Below, in pieces: positions 28,812 through 37,242 of a DNA stretch of 46,302 nucleotides; positions within the stretch are counted from its first letter, which is position 1; each line of letters begins with the position of its first letter. This DNA comes from an uncultured Ruminobacter sp. (GTDB lineage Bacteria > Pseudomonadota > Gammaproteobacteria > Enterobacterales > Succinivibrionaceae). The stretch is from NCBI GenBank assembly GCA_902764345.1, contig CACWVT010000009.1:1-46302 (forward strand), read 5' to 3'. The translations under genes were made by a program, and so were the position numbers. The notes beneath the pieces are model-generated. The model was given only the letters and a program-made list of their open reading frames with translations, was not told the DNA's origin and ran no database searches.

Positions 28812-29723
28812 TTAAAGCTGTGGTACGACTTCCTTTCTCAGGTAATCCTTGAACTCTTCACCGAGTTTTTCATTCTTCATGGCATATTCCACAAAGGCTT
28901 TGATGTATCCGATTTTAGAACCGCAGTCAAGGCTTCGGCCCTTAAGAACGTATGCATCAATGGATTTCTGTTTAAGAAGAAGTCTCAGAGTGTCCGTCAG
29001 CTGTATTTCTCCGCCTGCGCCTACAGGTGTTTCCTGGAACAGATCCCAAATGTCGGCTGAAAGAATGTAGCGACCGACAATTGCGAGATTGCTCGGAGCC
29101 TTTTCCCTTTCTGGTTTTTCAATAAAGCCGGTAATGGATATTTTCTGACCAGGTTCTATATTGGCACTCTTAATCTCGTCGGGAATGTTGATTATGCCGT
29201 AGGAAGACACAGCTTCCGGAGCCACAGGTTCTACCATTATCTGGCTGGTTCCGGTTTCCTCAAAACGGTTAATCATTTCCTTGAGGTTATCTTTTCTGAG
29301 ATCTGAGGCGTATTCATCTATAAGAACGTCAGGAAGAATGACGGCAAAAGGTTCTTTGTTTACCAGTGCCGTTGCACACTTGATTGCGTGAGCCAGTCCC
29401 TTTGCCTCGCCCTGACGAACATGCATGATGGTTACGTCCTTGGGACATATGGACTGAATCTCATCAAGAAGCTGACGCTTTACACGCTTTTCGAGAGTGG
29501 CTTCAAGTTCAAAACTGTGGTCAAAATGGTTCTCAATTGCGTTTTTGGAAGAGTGGGTTACCAGAATAATGTCCTTTATCCCGGCAGAGGCCGCTTCGTT
29601 TACGACATACTGAATCAGAGGCTTGTCCACAACCGGCAGCATTTCCTTCGGAATTGCCTTGGTGGCGGGAAGCATTCTTGTTCCCAGTCCTGCTACTGGA
29701 ATAACTGCCTTGGTAATTTTCAT
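28812..29723 (-). CDS. galU: UTP-glucose-1-phosphate uridylyltransferase
   Basis: Makes UDP-glucose for LPS, capsule and osmoprotectant synthesis. 303 residues (E. coli 302). The nucleotide-binding start [25 protein letters not shown] (8-32), [48 protein letters not shown] and [12 protein letters not shown] all match the GalU/GalF family. The ATG (29721-29723) overlaps the yciI stop as TAATG, indicating translational coupling. Confidence 0.96.
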   Translation of the reverse strand: MKITKAVIPVAGLGTRMLPATKAIPKEMLPVVDKPLIQYVVNEAASAGIKDIILVTHSSKNAIENHFDHSFELEATLEKRVKRQLLDEIQSICPKDVTIMHVRQGEAKGLAHAIKCATALVNKEPFAVILPDVLIDEYASDLRKDNLKEMINRFEETGTSQIMVEPVAPEAVSSYGIINIPDEIKSANIEPGQKISITGFIEKPEREKAPSNLAIVGRYILSADIWDLFQETPVGAGGEIQLTDTLRLLLKQKSIDAYVLKGRSLDCGSKIGYIKAFVEYAMKNEKLGEEFKDYLRKEVVPQL

Positions 29724-30046
29724 TAGAAAGAAGCTCCGTTCATCTTTGCGGTAATCTTAAAAGGCTTAACAATGCCGGTACCTTTCTGGTAAACGCCCTG
29801 ATGCCAGTACGGATCATCTTCAGCCCAGGCCTTAGCCTCTTCGAGGGAACCGAATTTTGCGATGATTGCGGAACCGGAGAAGCCTGCTTCGCTAGGCTCT
29901 TCAGAGTCAACATTAGGGTTCGGACCAGCGAGAAGCAGACGGTCTTCGGCAATGAGTTCCTTAAGTCTTGCAATGTGGGCAGGGCGGGCCTTGCTTCTTA
30001 CTTCGTTTGAATTTGGAATGTCTTCAGCATAAATTAAATACCACAT
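29723..30046 (-). CDS. yciI: YciI family protein
   Basis: 107 residues, ferredoxin-like alpha/beta fold (YCII). [60 protein letters not shown] and GVYQK align with E. coli YciI (98 residues), including the conserved His-Asp style putative active site (AHIARL, AEDDPY). The biochemical role of the family is unsettled. In E. coli yciI also lies near yciB, and here they are divergent neighbours. AAGGATG precedes the ATG at 30046. Confidence 0.92.
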   Translation of the reverse strand: MWYLIYAEDIPNSNEVRSKARPAHIARLKELIAEDRLLLAGPNPNVDSEEPSEAGFSGSAIIAKFGSLEEAKAWAEDDPYWHQGVYQKGTGIVKPFKITAKMNGASF

Positions 30047-30386
30047 GATTTCATCCTTACGGTTAGCGGTTGAACTTTAATGATTTTATCTGCTCATATT
30101 ATAATGAAATGGCGGATTGTTATGAAACAATTTTTACTGTGAGTTACGAGCCTGGTACAGAATCGGGCGACAGTGCCAAGCATAAAAAACGGTGTGGCGT
30201 ACGGGAGTTGAAATCATCAGCTGACGGAACGGGAACTCCGGAATATGGTTTTATGCTGAATTTGTCAATTAAATATATAAAAATATCGGTTTAAAAGGTG
30301 AAAGTTATGCATGTTAATCATATTTGTTTATTCAAAATTATTTAAATATGATAAAATGGAACAACTTTCGCAAGGACAGTTAAAAC
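30047..30386. other. Divergent yciI/yciB intergenic region
   Basis: 340 nt without a supported gene. It contains the yciI-galU promoter (30098-30126) and an AT-rich stretch upstream of yciB with TAAAAT at 30352-30357 as a possible -10 lacking a clear -35. Nothing else was recognised. Confidence 0.5.
30098..30126 (-). promoter_or_regulatory. yciI-galU promoter
   Basis: Minus strand TTCATA (30121-30126), 17-nt spacer, perfect TATAAT (30098-30103), about 50 nt before the yciI ATG. Confidence 0.6.
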
Positions 30387-31073
30387 ATGAAACTTCTATT
30401 AAATCTTCTTCCTGCAATCTGCTTCTTCGCCACCTATAAATTTTCTGATCATAATCTAATATATGCCACCATAGCCGTGGTTATATCGTCAGTTATCACT
30501 CTCGGCGGAAGCTGGATTCTTCAGGGAAAGATTACCAGAATCCAGATTGTGGTGATTCTGACGCTTCTGGTTTTTGCCATACCGACAATCATGGTTAAGG
30601 ATCCGTCTTTCATTAAATGGAAGGTTTCCGTTGTTAACTGCGTGATTGCCTCCGGTCTTCTTATCTGTCAGTTCGGTTTCGGTAAGGATATTGTGGAGGC
30701 TCTTACCGGATATAAGACTCCAATTCCAGTAGCAGTGCTTAAAAAGGCCACTGTCGCACTGGCCGTGTATTTTATTGCCTGTGCCTTTCTCAACTACGTG
30801 ATTGCCTTCCGTCTTCCTGATTTCATGAACGTCAGCAGCGATGAGGCCGAGAATATATGGGTTAACTACAAAACATACGGTAACGGAATTCTCAATGCGG
30901 TGTTCATGTTTGCAACCTTTGCATGGGTCTACGGCAAGCTTACCGCAGAACAGAAAGAGGCACTCGAAAAGCTGGTCGTTGACGTAAAGGATCAGCATGT
31001 GGGCAAGGGTGCCGACAAGGCGGAAGTACCGGTTGCGGCAGGCGTAAAAGAAGAATCTGACGTGAGGAAATAG
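30387..31073 (+). CDS. yciB: Inner-membrane protein YciB (septation protein A family)
   Basis: 228 residues with about five to six transmembrane helices. The family blocks LLPAICFFATYK, FIKWKVSVVNC and IWVNYKTYGNGILNAVF are clear. E. coli YciB is 179 residues; this protein has an additional hydrophilic C-terminal tail of about 35 residues (KLVVDVKDQHVGKGADKAE...). YciB has been linked to cell-envelope and septum synthesis and interacts with division proteins in enterics. AAGGA lies upstream of the ATG at 30387. A terminator follows. Confidence 0.92.
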   Translation: MKLLLNLLPAICFFATYKFSDHNLIYATIAVVISSVITLGGSWILQGKITRIQIVVILTLLVFAIPTIMVKDPSFIKWKVSVVNCVIASGLLICQFGFGKDIVEALTGYKTPIPVAVLKKATVALAVYFIACAFLNYVIAFRLPDFMNVSSDEAENIWVNYKTYGNGILNAVFMFATFAWVYGKLTAEQKEALEKLVVDVKDQHVGKGADKAEVPVAAGVKEESDVRK

Positions 31074-31104
31074 GTCTTTACCGCAGTTCGAATGATATGA
31101 AACG

Positions 31105-31139
31105 GGCGGGCCGGACATGATTGTCCAGCCCGCCTTTTT
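31105..31139 (+). terminator. Intrinsic terminator after yciB
   Basis: GGCGGGC (31105-31111) pairs with GCCCGCC (31128-31134), extended by GGAC/GTCC past one mismatch, and is followed by five T residues. Confidence 0.88.
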
Positions 31140-31200
31140 ATTGATGATGGCGTTCGGTTCCGCAATCCCTCAGGGGGAAACGTCAGATGCTCCGCCGGTT

Positions 31201-31917
31201 TCAGTTTCCGGAACGGTTACATGACAGGGTGATGAAACCTGCGGTGTCTCCGAGTCTGAAGCGCTGATAGTAAACGGTGAACTCATCAATTACGGACAGC
31301 GGCAGATCGTTTCTGTTTACCGCGGCCGCGGTAATCGTTCCGTGTTCATCATCGCCTTCCACCGTCATTATCTCCACTTCCTTAAAGTCAACAAAACGTT
31401 TTATGAGCGGATATACGGCTTTGTACAGACTTTCCTTGGCAGAAAATATGAGTCTCAGCGAATCACCGGTAAAGAACGAAGTGCCGATGAAACGGTTGAG
31501 TTCGTCGAGAGTACTGATGTTGTCAGCAACCTGCATGGCGTCATTGTCAGTCATGCTGACGCACAGATCAAGACCTATGCTGTGCGTATCTCCGGACTTT
31601 GGGGACACGACGGCACAGGCTATGCCGCCGTCGTGACTTATTGAACCGATGAAGCCTTTCGGCCATGCGGGGGATTTGTCTTCATTTACCCTGACCGGTT
31701 CGGAATTTCCGAAAGCCTTCAGGCGGCTGTGGCTAGCCATCCTTCCGGCAATGAATTCTGCCTTTCTTTTGGAAACGGCATTGTGAAAATTGGCCGGAAA
31801 AATGGAGCCGTACTGCTCCGAAAGCTCTTCGGAAAGAGTGTCGGTATCAAACTCCAGTACTTCAATGACGTGAGAGTTGATGACTATTTCGGCTTTGGAT
31901 TTGATAAATTCGTTCAT
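31201..31917 (-). CDS. 4'-phosphopantetheinyl transferase (EntD/Sfp superfamily)
   Basis: Transfers the phosphopantetheine arm of CoA to carrier-protein serines. 238 residues. The EntD-type blocks are visible: KRKAEFIAGRMASHSRL (about 50-66), WPKGFIGSISHDGGIACAVV (85-104), the metal-binding IGLDLC (about 113-118; usually GIDIE/GVDIE) and FSAKESLYKAVYP (about 158-170; usual WxxKEAxxK), with the Glu and Lys in place. GGAG upstream of the ATG at 31917. Such enzymes usually serve siderophore NRPS or secondary-metabolite systems, yet no carrier-protein gene lies in the window. The neighbouring receptor and transporters point to a metallophore; this link is inferred. Confidence 0.88.
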   Translation of the reverse strand: MNEFIKSKAEIVINSHVIEVLEFDTDTLSEELSEQYGSIFPANFHNAVSKRKAEFIAGRMASHSRLKAFGNSEPVRVNEDKSPAWPKGFIGSISHDGGIACAVVSPKSGDTHSIGLDLCVSMTDNDAMQVADNISTLDELNRFIGTSFFTGDSLRLIFSAKESLYKAVYPLIKRFVDFKEVEIMTVEGDDEHGTITAAAVNRNDLPLSVIDEFTVYYQRFRLGDTAGFITLSCNRSGN

Positions 31918-31996
31918 TGTCTGCTCCGTTGCGTATAATCCGGCTTGTTTGGGCTGTAATAGATGTGATAGAAGGCGGTTAAAATGCTTGTTAAAC

Positions 31997-32845
31997 TCAT
32001 TTTCGCTCTAGAAGTTTTTTAATCCGATATATGAAATTCGGTTCACGGTATAAGTCATACGGAAATACATCGACCAATAAATCGAGATCCAAATTTATGT
32101 TGGTGTTTCGAACATCACCTGGAAAAGTGTTTTCCGTAATTATTTCACCAGGGTGTAATGGCAGTGGTTCCGTATCCTTTCTGCCGATACTTTCAAAATA
32201 ATCATTGAATTTAAAGTGCTCTTTACCTTCTAGTTTACTGTTTGATGTCGTGCAGTATTTTGACGGCACTCCGTATGCGTCAGAAACAATCAGTCCGTGA
32301 AGGGATGTTGATAAAATTCGTTCACAGGATAAGATGTCATCGATAAACTTAAATTTATCTTCAGGCTTTCTTAATATGTCGATATATTTCACTGAAGGAT
32401 GGATCTTTAATAACTCACGGTGTCTCCAATGTAAAATGATTCCGAGTTTGTGGGTTTTCGGTATCTGTGGACTGTAAATTCTCGGCAACAGAAGAACGGG
32501 ATCTCCGTAGACAGAAGGAACTTTATATCCCTTATCGATTAAAGCCTTGCGGGTAAGTGGCCCCCTGACTGCACAGAATCTGACTTTGGGGTTATATATA
32601 ATGTCTGAGGGATCCATTGTACCAGATCCCCACACAACGCCTCCGGAACTTAAGGTTTCCTGGTTCAGAATGGAGCCTACGGCCAAAAGTTTATCTGGAC
32701 GGTCTGTCTTAACATGTTCGGCTTCGGCACCGGAAACATACTCCACTATATCTTTGGAAAACATGTCTCCGAAATTCATTTTTCCGTCAATGATTTGATT
32801 CCAATAGTATAGATGAATAATTTTTTTTAATGAATTTTTTCCCAA
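31997..32845 (-). CDS. Polysaccharide pyruvyl transferase-like protein
   Basis: 282 residues from the TTG at 32845, which follows AAGGAG by 6 nt; an in-frame TTG at 32863 overlaps that ribosome site and is less likely. Family landmarks: MNFGDMFSKDIV near the N-terminus, LLAVGSIL, VVWGSGTM, FCAVRGPLTRKALIDKG, YGDPVLLLP and STSLHGLIVSDAYGVPS. ExoV/CsaB-type enzymes transfer pyruvyl ketals from PEP to sugars of capsule, LPS or wall polymers. The gene is noticeably more AT-rich than its neighbours (long A/T runs around 32000-32900), suggesting transfer. There is no glycosyltransferase cluster beside it, so the acceptor is unknown. Confidence 0.82.
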   Translation of the reverse strand: MGKNSLKKIIHLYYWNQIIDGKMNFGDMFSKDIVEYVSGAEAEHVKTDRPDKLLAVGSILNQETLSSGGVVWGSGTMDPSDIIYNPKVRFCAVRGPLTRKALIDKGYKVPSVYGDPVLLLPRIYSPQIPKTHKLGIILHWRHRELLKIHPSVKYIDILRKPEDKFKFIDDILSCERILSTSLHGLIVSDAYGVPSKYCTTSNSKLEGKEHFKFNDYFESIGRKDTEPLPLHPGEIITENTFPGDVRNTNINLDLDLLVDVFPYDLYREPNFIYRIKKLLERK

Positions 32846-32955
32846 TTTTAACTCCTTCCCCAAGTGTCCAGTTCATCAGATTAATATTAATTTAAATAAC
32901 GGAACGTTGTAAAGCTCATGAAGATGATGAGCTAAGCTTTTTTTTCCCGATGTAA

Positions 32956-34389
32956 TTATGTGTAAGACATGAGCATATTATGTTTTGACGGCATGACCAT
33001 AGATACTTCCTTTTCCAATATCGTTTTTAAAGCATCGGTCACATTATCAAGAATATCATCGCCGCCAATTAACGGATAATATGTAATAAAAAGTACATTA
33101 TCGATGGATAAAGAAAGAGTTGGCGCAATCTTGTTGTTAAGTTTTGCTCCGAACAGATCCAGAGGTTCGTAATTCAGGGCTCCGGTTGTTTTTATGAATG
33201 TGGCTCCCTTAAGACTGTTCGGATGTCTGATGAATTTGCGGTGCAGAATAAGTGATACGGTGAATGATACAGGGTCATCCTTTTTGCCTGCCATGTGTTT
33301 TCTGAGGGCAAACTCCAGAAACTTGTACATGGACACGTCAACTTTGTTGTTTCTGAAGCTTTCCACCTGTTTCAGAATGTCGGCTGCAATGTCAGCGAGC
33401 GGGAGACTGCCGTCTGCCACGACGGGAACGTATGCACAGTAGTTGCCGATGAACTGCTGTCTCTGTTTGGCCGACAGAATGTCAGACATCATTCTGAAAG
33501 ATATTTTTTTCTTTTCCGGATGATTGTGAACAGTGCTGTTTACGTAGTAAAAAGCTTTTACAAGCAGTGCCGTGATGATGCTGTTGGCATTTACGTTTTT
33601 GTTGCCGGCGTAATGGTTGATAATCGGATTTAAATCAAAATAGTGCATCTGAGGCTCGTGTTTTTCAGTTCTGAATTTTTCCCACTCAGCCTCGATTACC
33701 GGATACCTGACAGAAAATTCACCGTCATCGTTTAATTTTGTTCCCACAAGTCTGAAAATGTTTTTTATCTGTTGCCATCTGCTCAGTTTGATAAGCGGAT
33801 TTTCAGATCTGAAGGAATAGATTTCATCGCTTGACGGAGTAGAGGTCTGTCTTACACGATTAAGAACCTTTTCCATTGACTGAAGATTGTTTTCAAGGAG
33901 GGCATTGTAATACTCGGTAATCTGGTTTAACAGAAATTCACAGCTTCTGCCGTCACAGTAGGCGTGATTCAGTGTCTGTACGATGCAGAATTCTCCTGTA
34001 ACTGAGTCGTTGTCTTCCTTCTCATGTTCATCTGCTTCCTTTGTTTCATTTTCGTCTGTCACAAATACGGTGAAAAAGAGAGGGAAGAAATTGTATTCGC
34101 GGCTCAGATTAAAAATGTCCCGGGAAAATTCCTTAAGTCCTTCGTCCATGTTTTTACATCGAATGAGTTTTACCGGAGGTACGTTTCTGCTTTTTTCCTT
34201 CCATGCTCCTTCCCCGTTATCAAGTGGAATCAGTTCGTATCTGAATTTGTCCGCTTCGGAAAGGACCTTACTGACACTTATTGAAAAAAGACGCAGGTTC
34301 AGACTGCCTGTAAAGTGGCAGGCGATGGAGTTGGCTATGTTGCAGTGAGACAGACAGTTTTCGAGATATATGGTACCTGGTATGGACAT
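32956..34389 (-). CDS. Stand-alone condensation-fold acyltransferase
   Basis: 477 residues from the ATG at 34389 (AGGAG 9 nt upstream); a longer frame to 34539 has no ribosome site and a low-quality N-terminus. The motif NHAYCDGRS (about 141-149) fits the second-His-xxx-Asp-Gly part of the HHxxxDG active site of NRPS condensation, PapA and alcohol-acetyltransferase domains, with the first His replaced by Asn. Flanking features fit this fold: an early LSHCNIANSIACHFTG strand region, FRYELIPLD, and a late IGNYCAYVPVV segment. A Glu/Asp-rich loop (about 111-130) precedes the motif. No carrier or adenylation domain is attached. It is divergent from the TonB receptor, so it may acylate a metallophore or lipid. 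Confidence 0.7.
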   Translation of the reverse strand: MSIPGTIYLENCLSHCNIANSIACHFTGSLNLRLFSISVSKVLSEADKFRYELIPLDNGEGAWKEKSRNVPPVKLIRCKNMDEGLKEFSRDIFNLSREYNFFPLFFTVFVTDENETKEADEHEKEDNDSVTGEFCIVQTLNHAYCDGRSCEFLLNQITEYYNALLENNLQSMEKVLNRVRQTSTPSSDEIYSFRSENPLIKLSRWQQIKNIFRLVGTKLNDDGEFSVRYPVIEAEWEKFRTEKHEPQMHYFDLNPIINHYAGNKNVNANSIITALLVKAFYYVNSTVHNHPEKKKISFRMMSDILSAKQRQQFIGNYCAYVPVVADGSLPLADIAADILKQVESFRNNKVDVSMYKFLEFALRKHMAGKKDDPVSFTVSLILHRKFIRHPNSLKGATFIKTTGALNYEPLDLFGAKLNNKIAPTLSLSIDNVLFITYYPLIGGDDILDNVTDALKTILEKEVSMVMPSKHNMLMSYT

Positions 34390-34869
34390 CTGATTATTCT
34401 CCTGTTTTGTATAAGTTATGCAGGTTAATATTGCTGGGGATATGGGTATTCGTGCAGAGCTTCTTTTTGCTGCACTGCAGGCTCGGAACCTGCCAATACT
34501 TTTGGAAGGCGGACGTCGCCGGACTGAATCTGAAAACAAAACGGGGAAAACATAATGAGTGTCAGAGCATTGACCTGAGTATTATGCCCCTTATTCTGAA
34601 AAAACAAATGAGAATTATTGTCAGCTCCGTTCAGTAATTTTCTTAATGGACGGTATTCAGGTGTTCTTTCTGATAATTTTTGTTAGTTATGTCTAATAAG
34701 TGTTAACAAAGGCTAACATACATGATATCTTTGTCGGGCTTTTGGCAGGTATGTCCATAACCTGCGGATGAAAACATTAAATACTTATAACTAAAAATAC
34801 TTGATATTTATGAAGGAGCGGACCGTGCTTGCGGGGAAATAGGCATTGTCCGTGATGGAGAAGAATACT
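34390..34869 (+). promoter_or_regulatory. Divergent control region acyltransferase / TonB receptor
   Basis: 480 nt. The -10 candidate GATAAT (34672-34677) has only a weak upstream -35. It is followed immediately by a 42-nt repeat-rich element (34677-34718) shared with the exbB promoter. Further down are a GCAGGT/ACCTGC hairpin (34745-34765), a directly repeated AAATACTT (around 34780-34802), and an AAGGAG-GTG start (34813-34827) that closes at an in-frame TAG (34840) before the receptor ATG. Confidence 0.55.
34677..34718. promoter_or_regulatory. Shared 42-nt operator-like element, copy A
   Basis: Begins TTTTTGTTAG and ends CTAACA, with TTA/TAA cores about 10-11 bp apart. 32 of 42 positions match copy B at 41963-42004 without gaps. 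It overlaps or follows the predicted -10 of the TonB-receptor promoter, which fits a repressor site. Confidence 0.65.
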
Positions 34870-37140
34870 ATGTATGGAAACAGAAAGACCTGTAGGTTCA
34901 TGATGACGCTTCTGGCGTCATCGATTATGACGGCCGTTAATGCGTACGCTGCCGAAGAAGAATACGATTTTGAACTGGATACCATAAGCGTTACGGCAAA
35001 CAAGTACAGTCAGGATCTTGTGAGCCTGAGCGGTCAGGCCGAGGTCGCCGACGATAAGACTCTTGAGGAACACGAAGTAAGGGGAGTAACTGATTTAACA
35101 AAAATCAGTTCAGCACTGACACCTGCCGTCGGTTTTGGCAGTCGTCAGCTTACCAAGTATACCGTAAGAGGCATTAATTCAGGCAATATCTATAATTCCG
35201 GCGTTACTGTTTATGTTGACGGCGTGGCACAGCCTTTCTCTCAGATGAATCAGCAGTTTAATGATGTAAGTACCGTGGAAATTCTCAAGGGACCTCAGGG
35301 ATCTGTATACGGTTCTGGGGCTCAGCTCGGCATCATCAACATTACCTCGAAGAATCCGATGTTAGACGGAAACTATGCTGACGTGGAATCAGACTACTCA
35401 AAGCTGTACTGGAAGAACAGGGTGGCAGCCGGCGGTGCCCTTTACGAGGATAAGATTTATGGTAAGTTCGGTGTGTCCAATCAGAAAGATTACGGATGGA
35501 TTAAGGACATTGACGGTTCGAACTACAATACCGGAGAGTCATATGTCGTTAACGGCGCTCTTTATTTCAGCGGCGGTGAAAATTCACCGCTGAACGTTAC
35601 GGTTGGCGGTTCATATACTAAGGATAGAGGGCATCAGAGTAACGTGGCTCTCACTGAAAGCGAGTATCGCAATGAAAGGATAAGTGGTCACGGTATTATA
35701 CGTAATCCGGATTTTACCCGTTCATATCTTGCCGGAGCAATGTCTGCCGATCCCGGCGTGATTGAATACTTCGGATCCCAAGAGGCGGCTTATGAAGCTC
35801 TGTATAATTCAGGTGAAATCAGAGACATCATCAATCCTAAAGAAGAGAGAACTGCGTATACAGCATATGTGAAGCTGGATTATTACCGAGACAACGGAGA
35901 TTCAGTCAACAGCATCACCAGTCTTAACAGTTCAGATTCATGTGAACTCTACATGATGGGACAGGGAAGCTGCGGTAATAATGAAATCAAGACACGTCAG
36001 TTCACTCAGGAAATCCGTTACGTCTCCGAACTGGGACACGCCGGTGATGTTTATGATTCAGGTAAGGCTGTCATAGGTGTCAATGTTACAAATTCCACCA
36101 CTGATAACTACGTTCTTGCACAGGTTGACATTTCTGATAATGAAATGTATCAGGCTCTGACCGGAGCCACAGTGTTTCCGATTGGGCAGGTTGACGTAAG
36201 AGTTGATGACCTCAGCTTCTCGGCATTTACCGATTATGCCTATAACTTCGGAGTAGGTGCCTCCTCCATTTTTGACATTGACCTGGGACTTCGTTATGAA
36301 CATGCGAGATCCAAGGCAAATGGTAACTACATGTTCGGATATGATTTTGACCATCTGCAGAATGATTACGACATGCTCGATTACAAGGCGGCATTCGGCT
36401 ATACATTCGTAACCGGACACAGAGCGTATGTTCTTGCATCAAGCGGTTCAAAGGCTGGCGGCTTCAGTAAATTCCCTACATCTGCTCTTGACGAGCAGGG
36501 CTATGATCCTGAAAAGACCTACAATTATGAAGCTGGTTATCACATGTCTCTCGACAATGGTTTTGACGCCAATGCCGCATTGTTCTTCATGGATGTTCAT
36601 AACCGTCAGGCCTATACGGTTGTTGAAAACTCCTATATGACTCCGTTAAGAAACATCGGCAGAATGCATTCAAAGGGTGCTGAACTGACACTGGGCTACA
36701 GAGCTGAACGTGTGAGCACCGGAGTTTCAATGACCTATGCGGATTCCAGAAACGAAACATCGGGTTATACCAAACATCCTGGCAATGCTCCGAAGTTTGT
36801 GGCAGCAGGCTTAATTGACGTAACGGCTCTTAAGTTTGCGGATTTTGTGGCTCATGTCGGCGGTAACATGCGTTATCAGTCGAAGACTTATTTCGGCGAA
36901 GGTTATACTTCCGTTTATGAAAACAGCGGGCTGATTCAGGAATCTCAGGGCGGTTATACCGTGTTTGATCTCTATGCAAGCGCCGAGATTATGAAGAATC
37001 TCGAAATCAAGGCTTATGTGGAAAACGTGGCTGATAAGAAGTATGCCGCATCTATTGATAACGGCAGTAACTACGGAGTACGTTTCTACTCAATGGCTGC
37101 TCCTCGTAACGTTGGTGTTAAGCTCAAGTATAGTTTCTAA
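34870..37140 (+). CDS. TonB-dependent outer-membrane receptor
   Basis: 756 residues from the ATG at 34870 (GGAGAAG 9 nt upstream). An ATG at 34855 is the alternative. Signal peptide MYGNRKTCRFMMTLLASSIM...NAYA-AEEE; TonB box DTISVTA (37-43). The plug domain (about 50-165) includes VRGINSGNIYNSGVTVYVDGV and VEILKGPQGSVYGSGAQLGIINI. A 22-strand barrel follows, ending in the outer-membrane signal VGVKLKYSF. A cysteine pair (SCELYMMGQGSCG) lies in an extracellular loop. Substrate is probably a ferric or other metal chelate, given the ABC pair and PPTase around it; sequence alone does not say which. Codon use is well adapted, indicating high expression. A terminator follows. Confidence 0.94.
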   Translation: MYGNRKTCRFMMTLLASSIMTAVNAYAAEEEYDFELDTISVTANKYSQDLVSLSGQAEVADDKTLEEHEVRGVTDLTKISSALTPAVGFGSRQLTKYTVRGINSGNIYNSGVTVYVDGVAQPFSQMNQQFNDVSTVEILKGPQGSVYGSGAQLGIINITSKNPMLDGNYADVESDYSKLYWKNRVAAGGALYEDKIYGKFGVSNQKDYGWIKDIDGSNYNTGESYVVNGALYFSGGENSPLNVTVGGSYTKDRGHQSNVALTESEYRNERISGHGIIRNPDFTRSYLAGAMSADPGVIEYFGSQEAAYEALYNSGEIRDIINPKEERTAYTAYVKLDYYRDNGDSVNSITSLNSSDSCELYMMGQGSCGNNEIKTRQFTQEIRYVSELGHAGDVYDSGKAVIGVNVTNSTTDNYVLAQVDISDNEMYQALTGATVFPIGQVDVRVDDLSFSAFTDYAYNFGVGASSIFDIDLGLRYEHARSKANGNYMFGYDFDHLQNDYDMLDYKAAFGYTFVTGHRAYVLASSGSKAGGFSKFPTSALDEQGYDPEKTYNYEAGYHMSLDNGFDANAALFFMDVHNRQAYTVVENSYMTPLRNIGRMHSKGAELTLGYRAERVSTGVSMTYADSRNETSGYTKHPGNAPKFVAAGLIDVTALKFADFVAHVGGNMRYQSKTYFGEGYTSVYENSGLIQESQGGYTVFDLYASAEIMKNLEIKAYVENVADKKYAASIDNGSNYGVRFYSMAAPRNVGVKLKYSF

Positions 37141-37153
37141 CGTTACAGCTTTT

Positions 37154-37191
37154 GCCCGTTACCGTACCTCTCGATGTAACGGGCTTTTTTT
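37154..37191 (+). terminator. Intrinsic terminator between receptor and ABC genes
   Basis: GCCCGTTAC (37154-37162) pairs with GTAACGGGC (37176-37184), followed by seven T residues. The ABC genes only 50 nt downstream show no clear promoter of their own, so this probably reduces rather than blocks transcription. Confidence 0.9.
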
Positions 37192-37242
37192 ATTGTCAGA
37201 TTCCGTCATGTGGTCGGAATCATTTCAGGGAAGGTAGTCAGA

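Noticed and set aside
30070-30294. 74-codon frame in the yciI/yciB gap
   Set aside because: TTG start, no ribosome site, overlaps the yciI promoter.
34672-34718. Classical Fur box at the TonB-receptor promoter
   Set aside because: The GTTA/TAAC-based element lacks the GATAAT hexamer array expected for Fur, apart from the single GATAAT that fits a -10 box.
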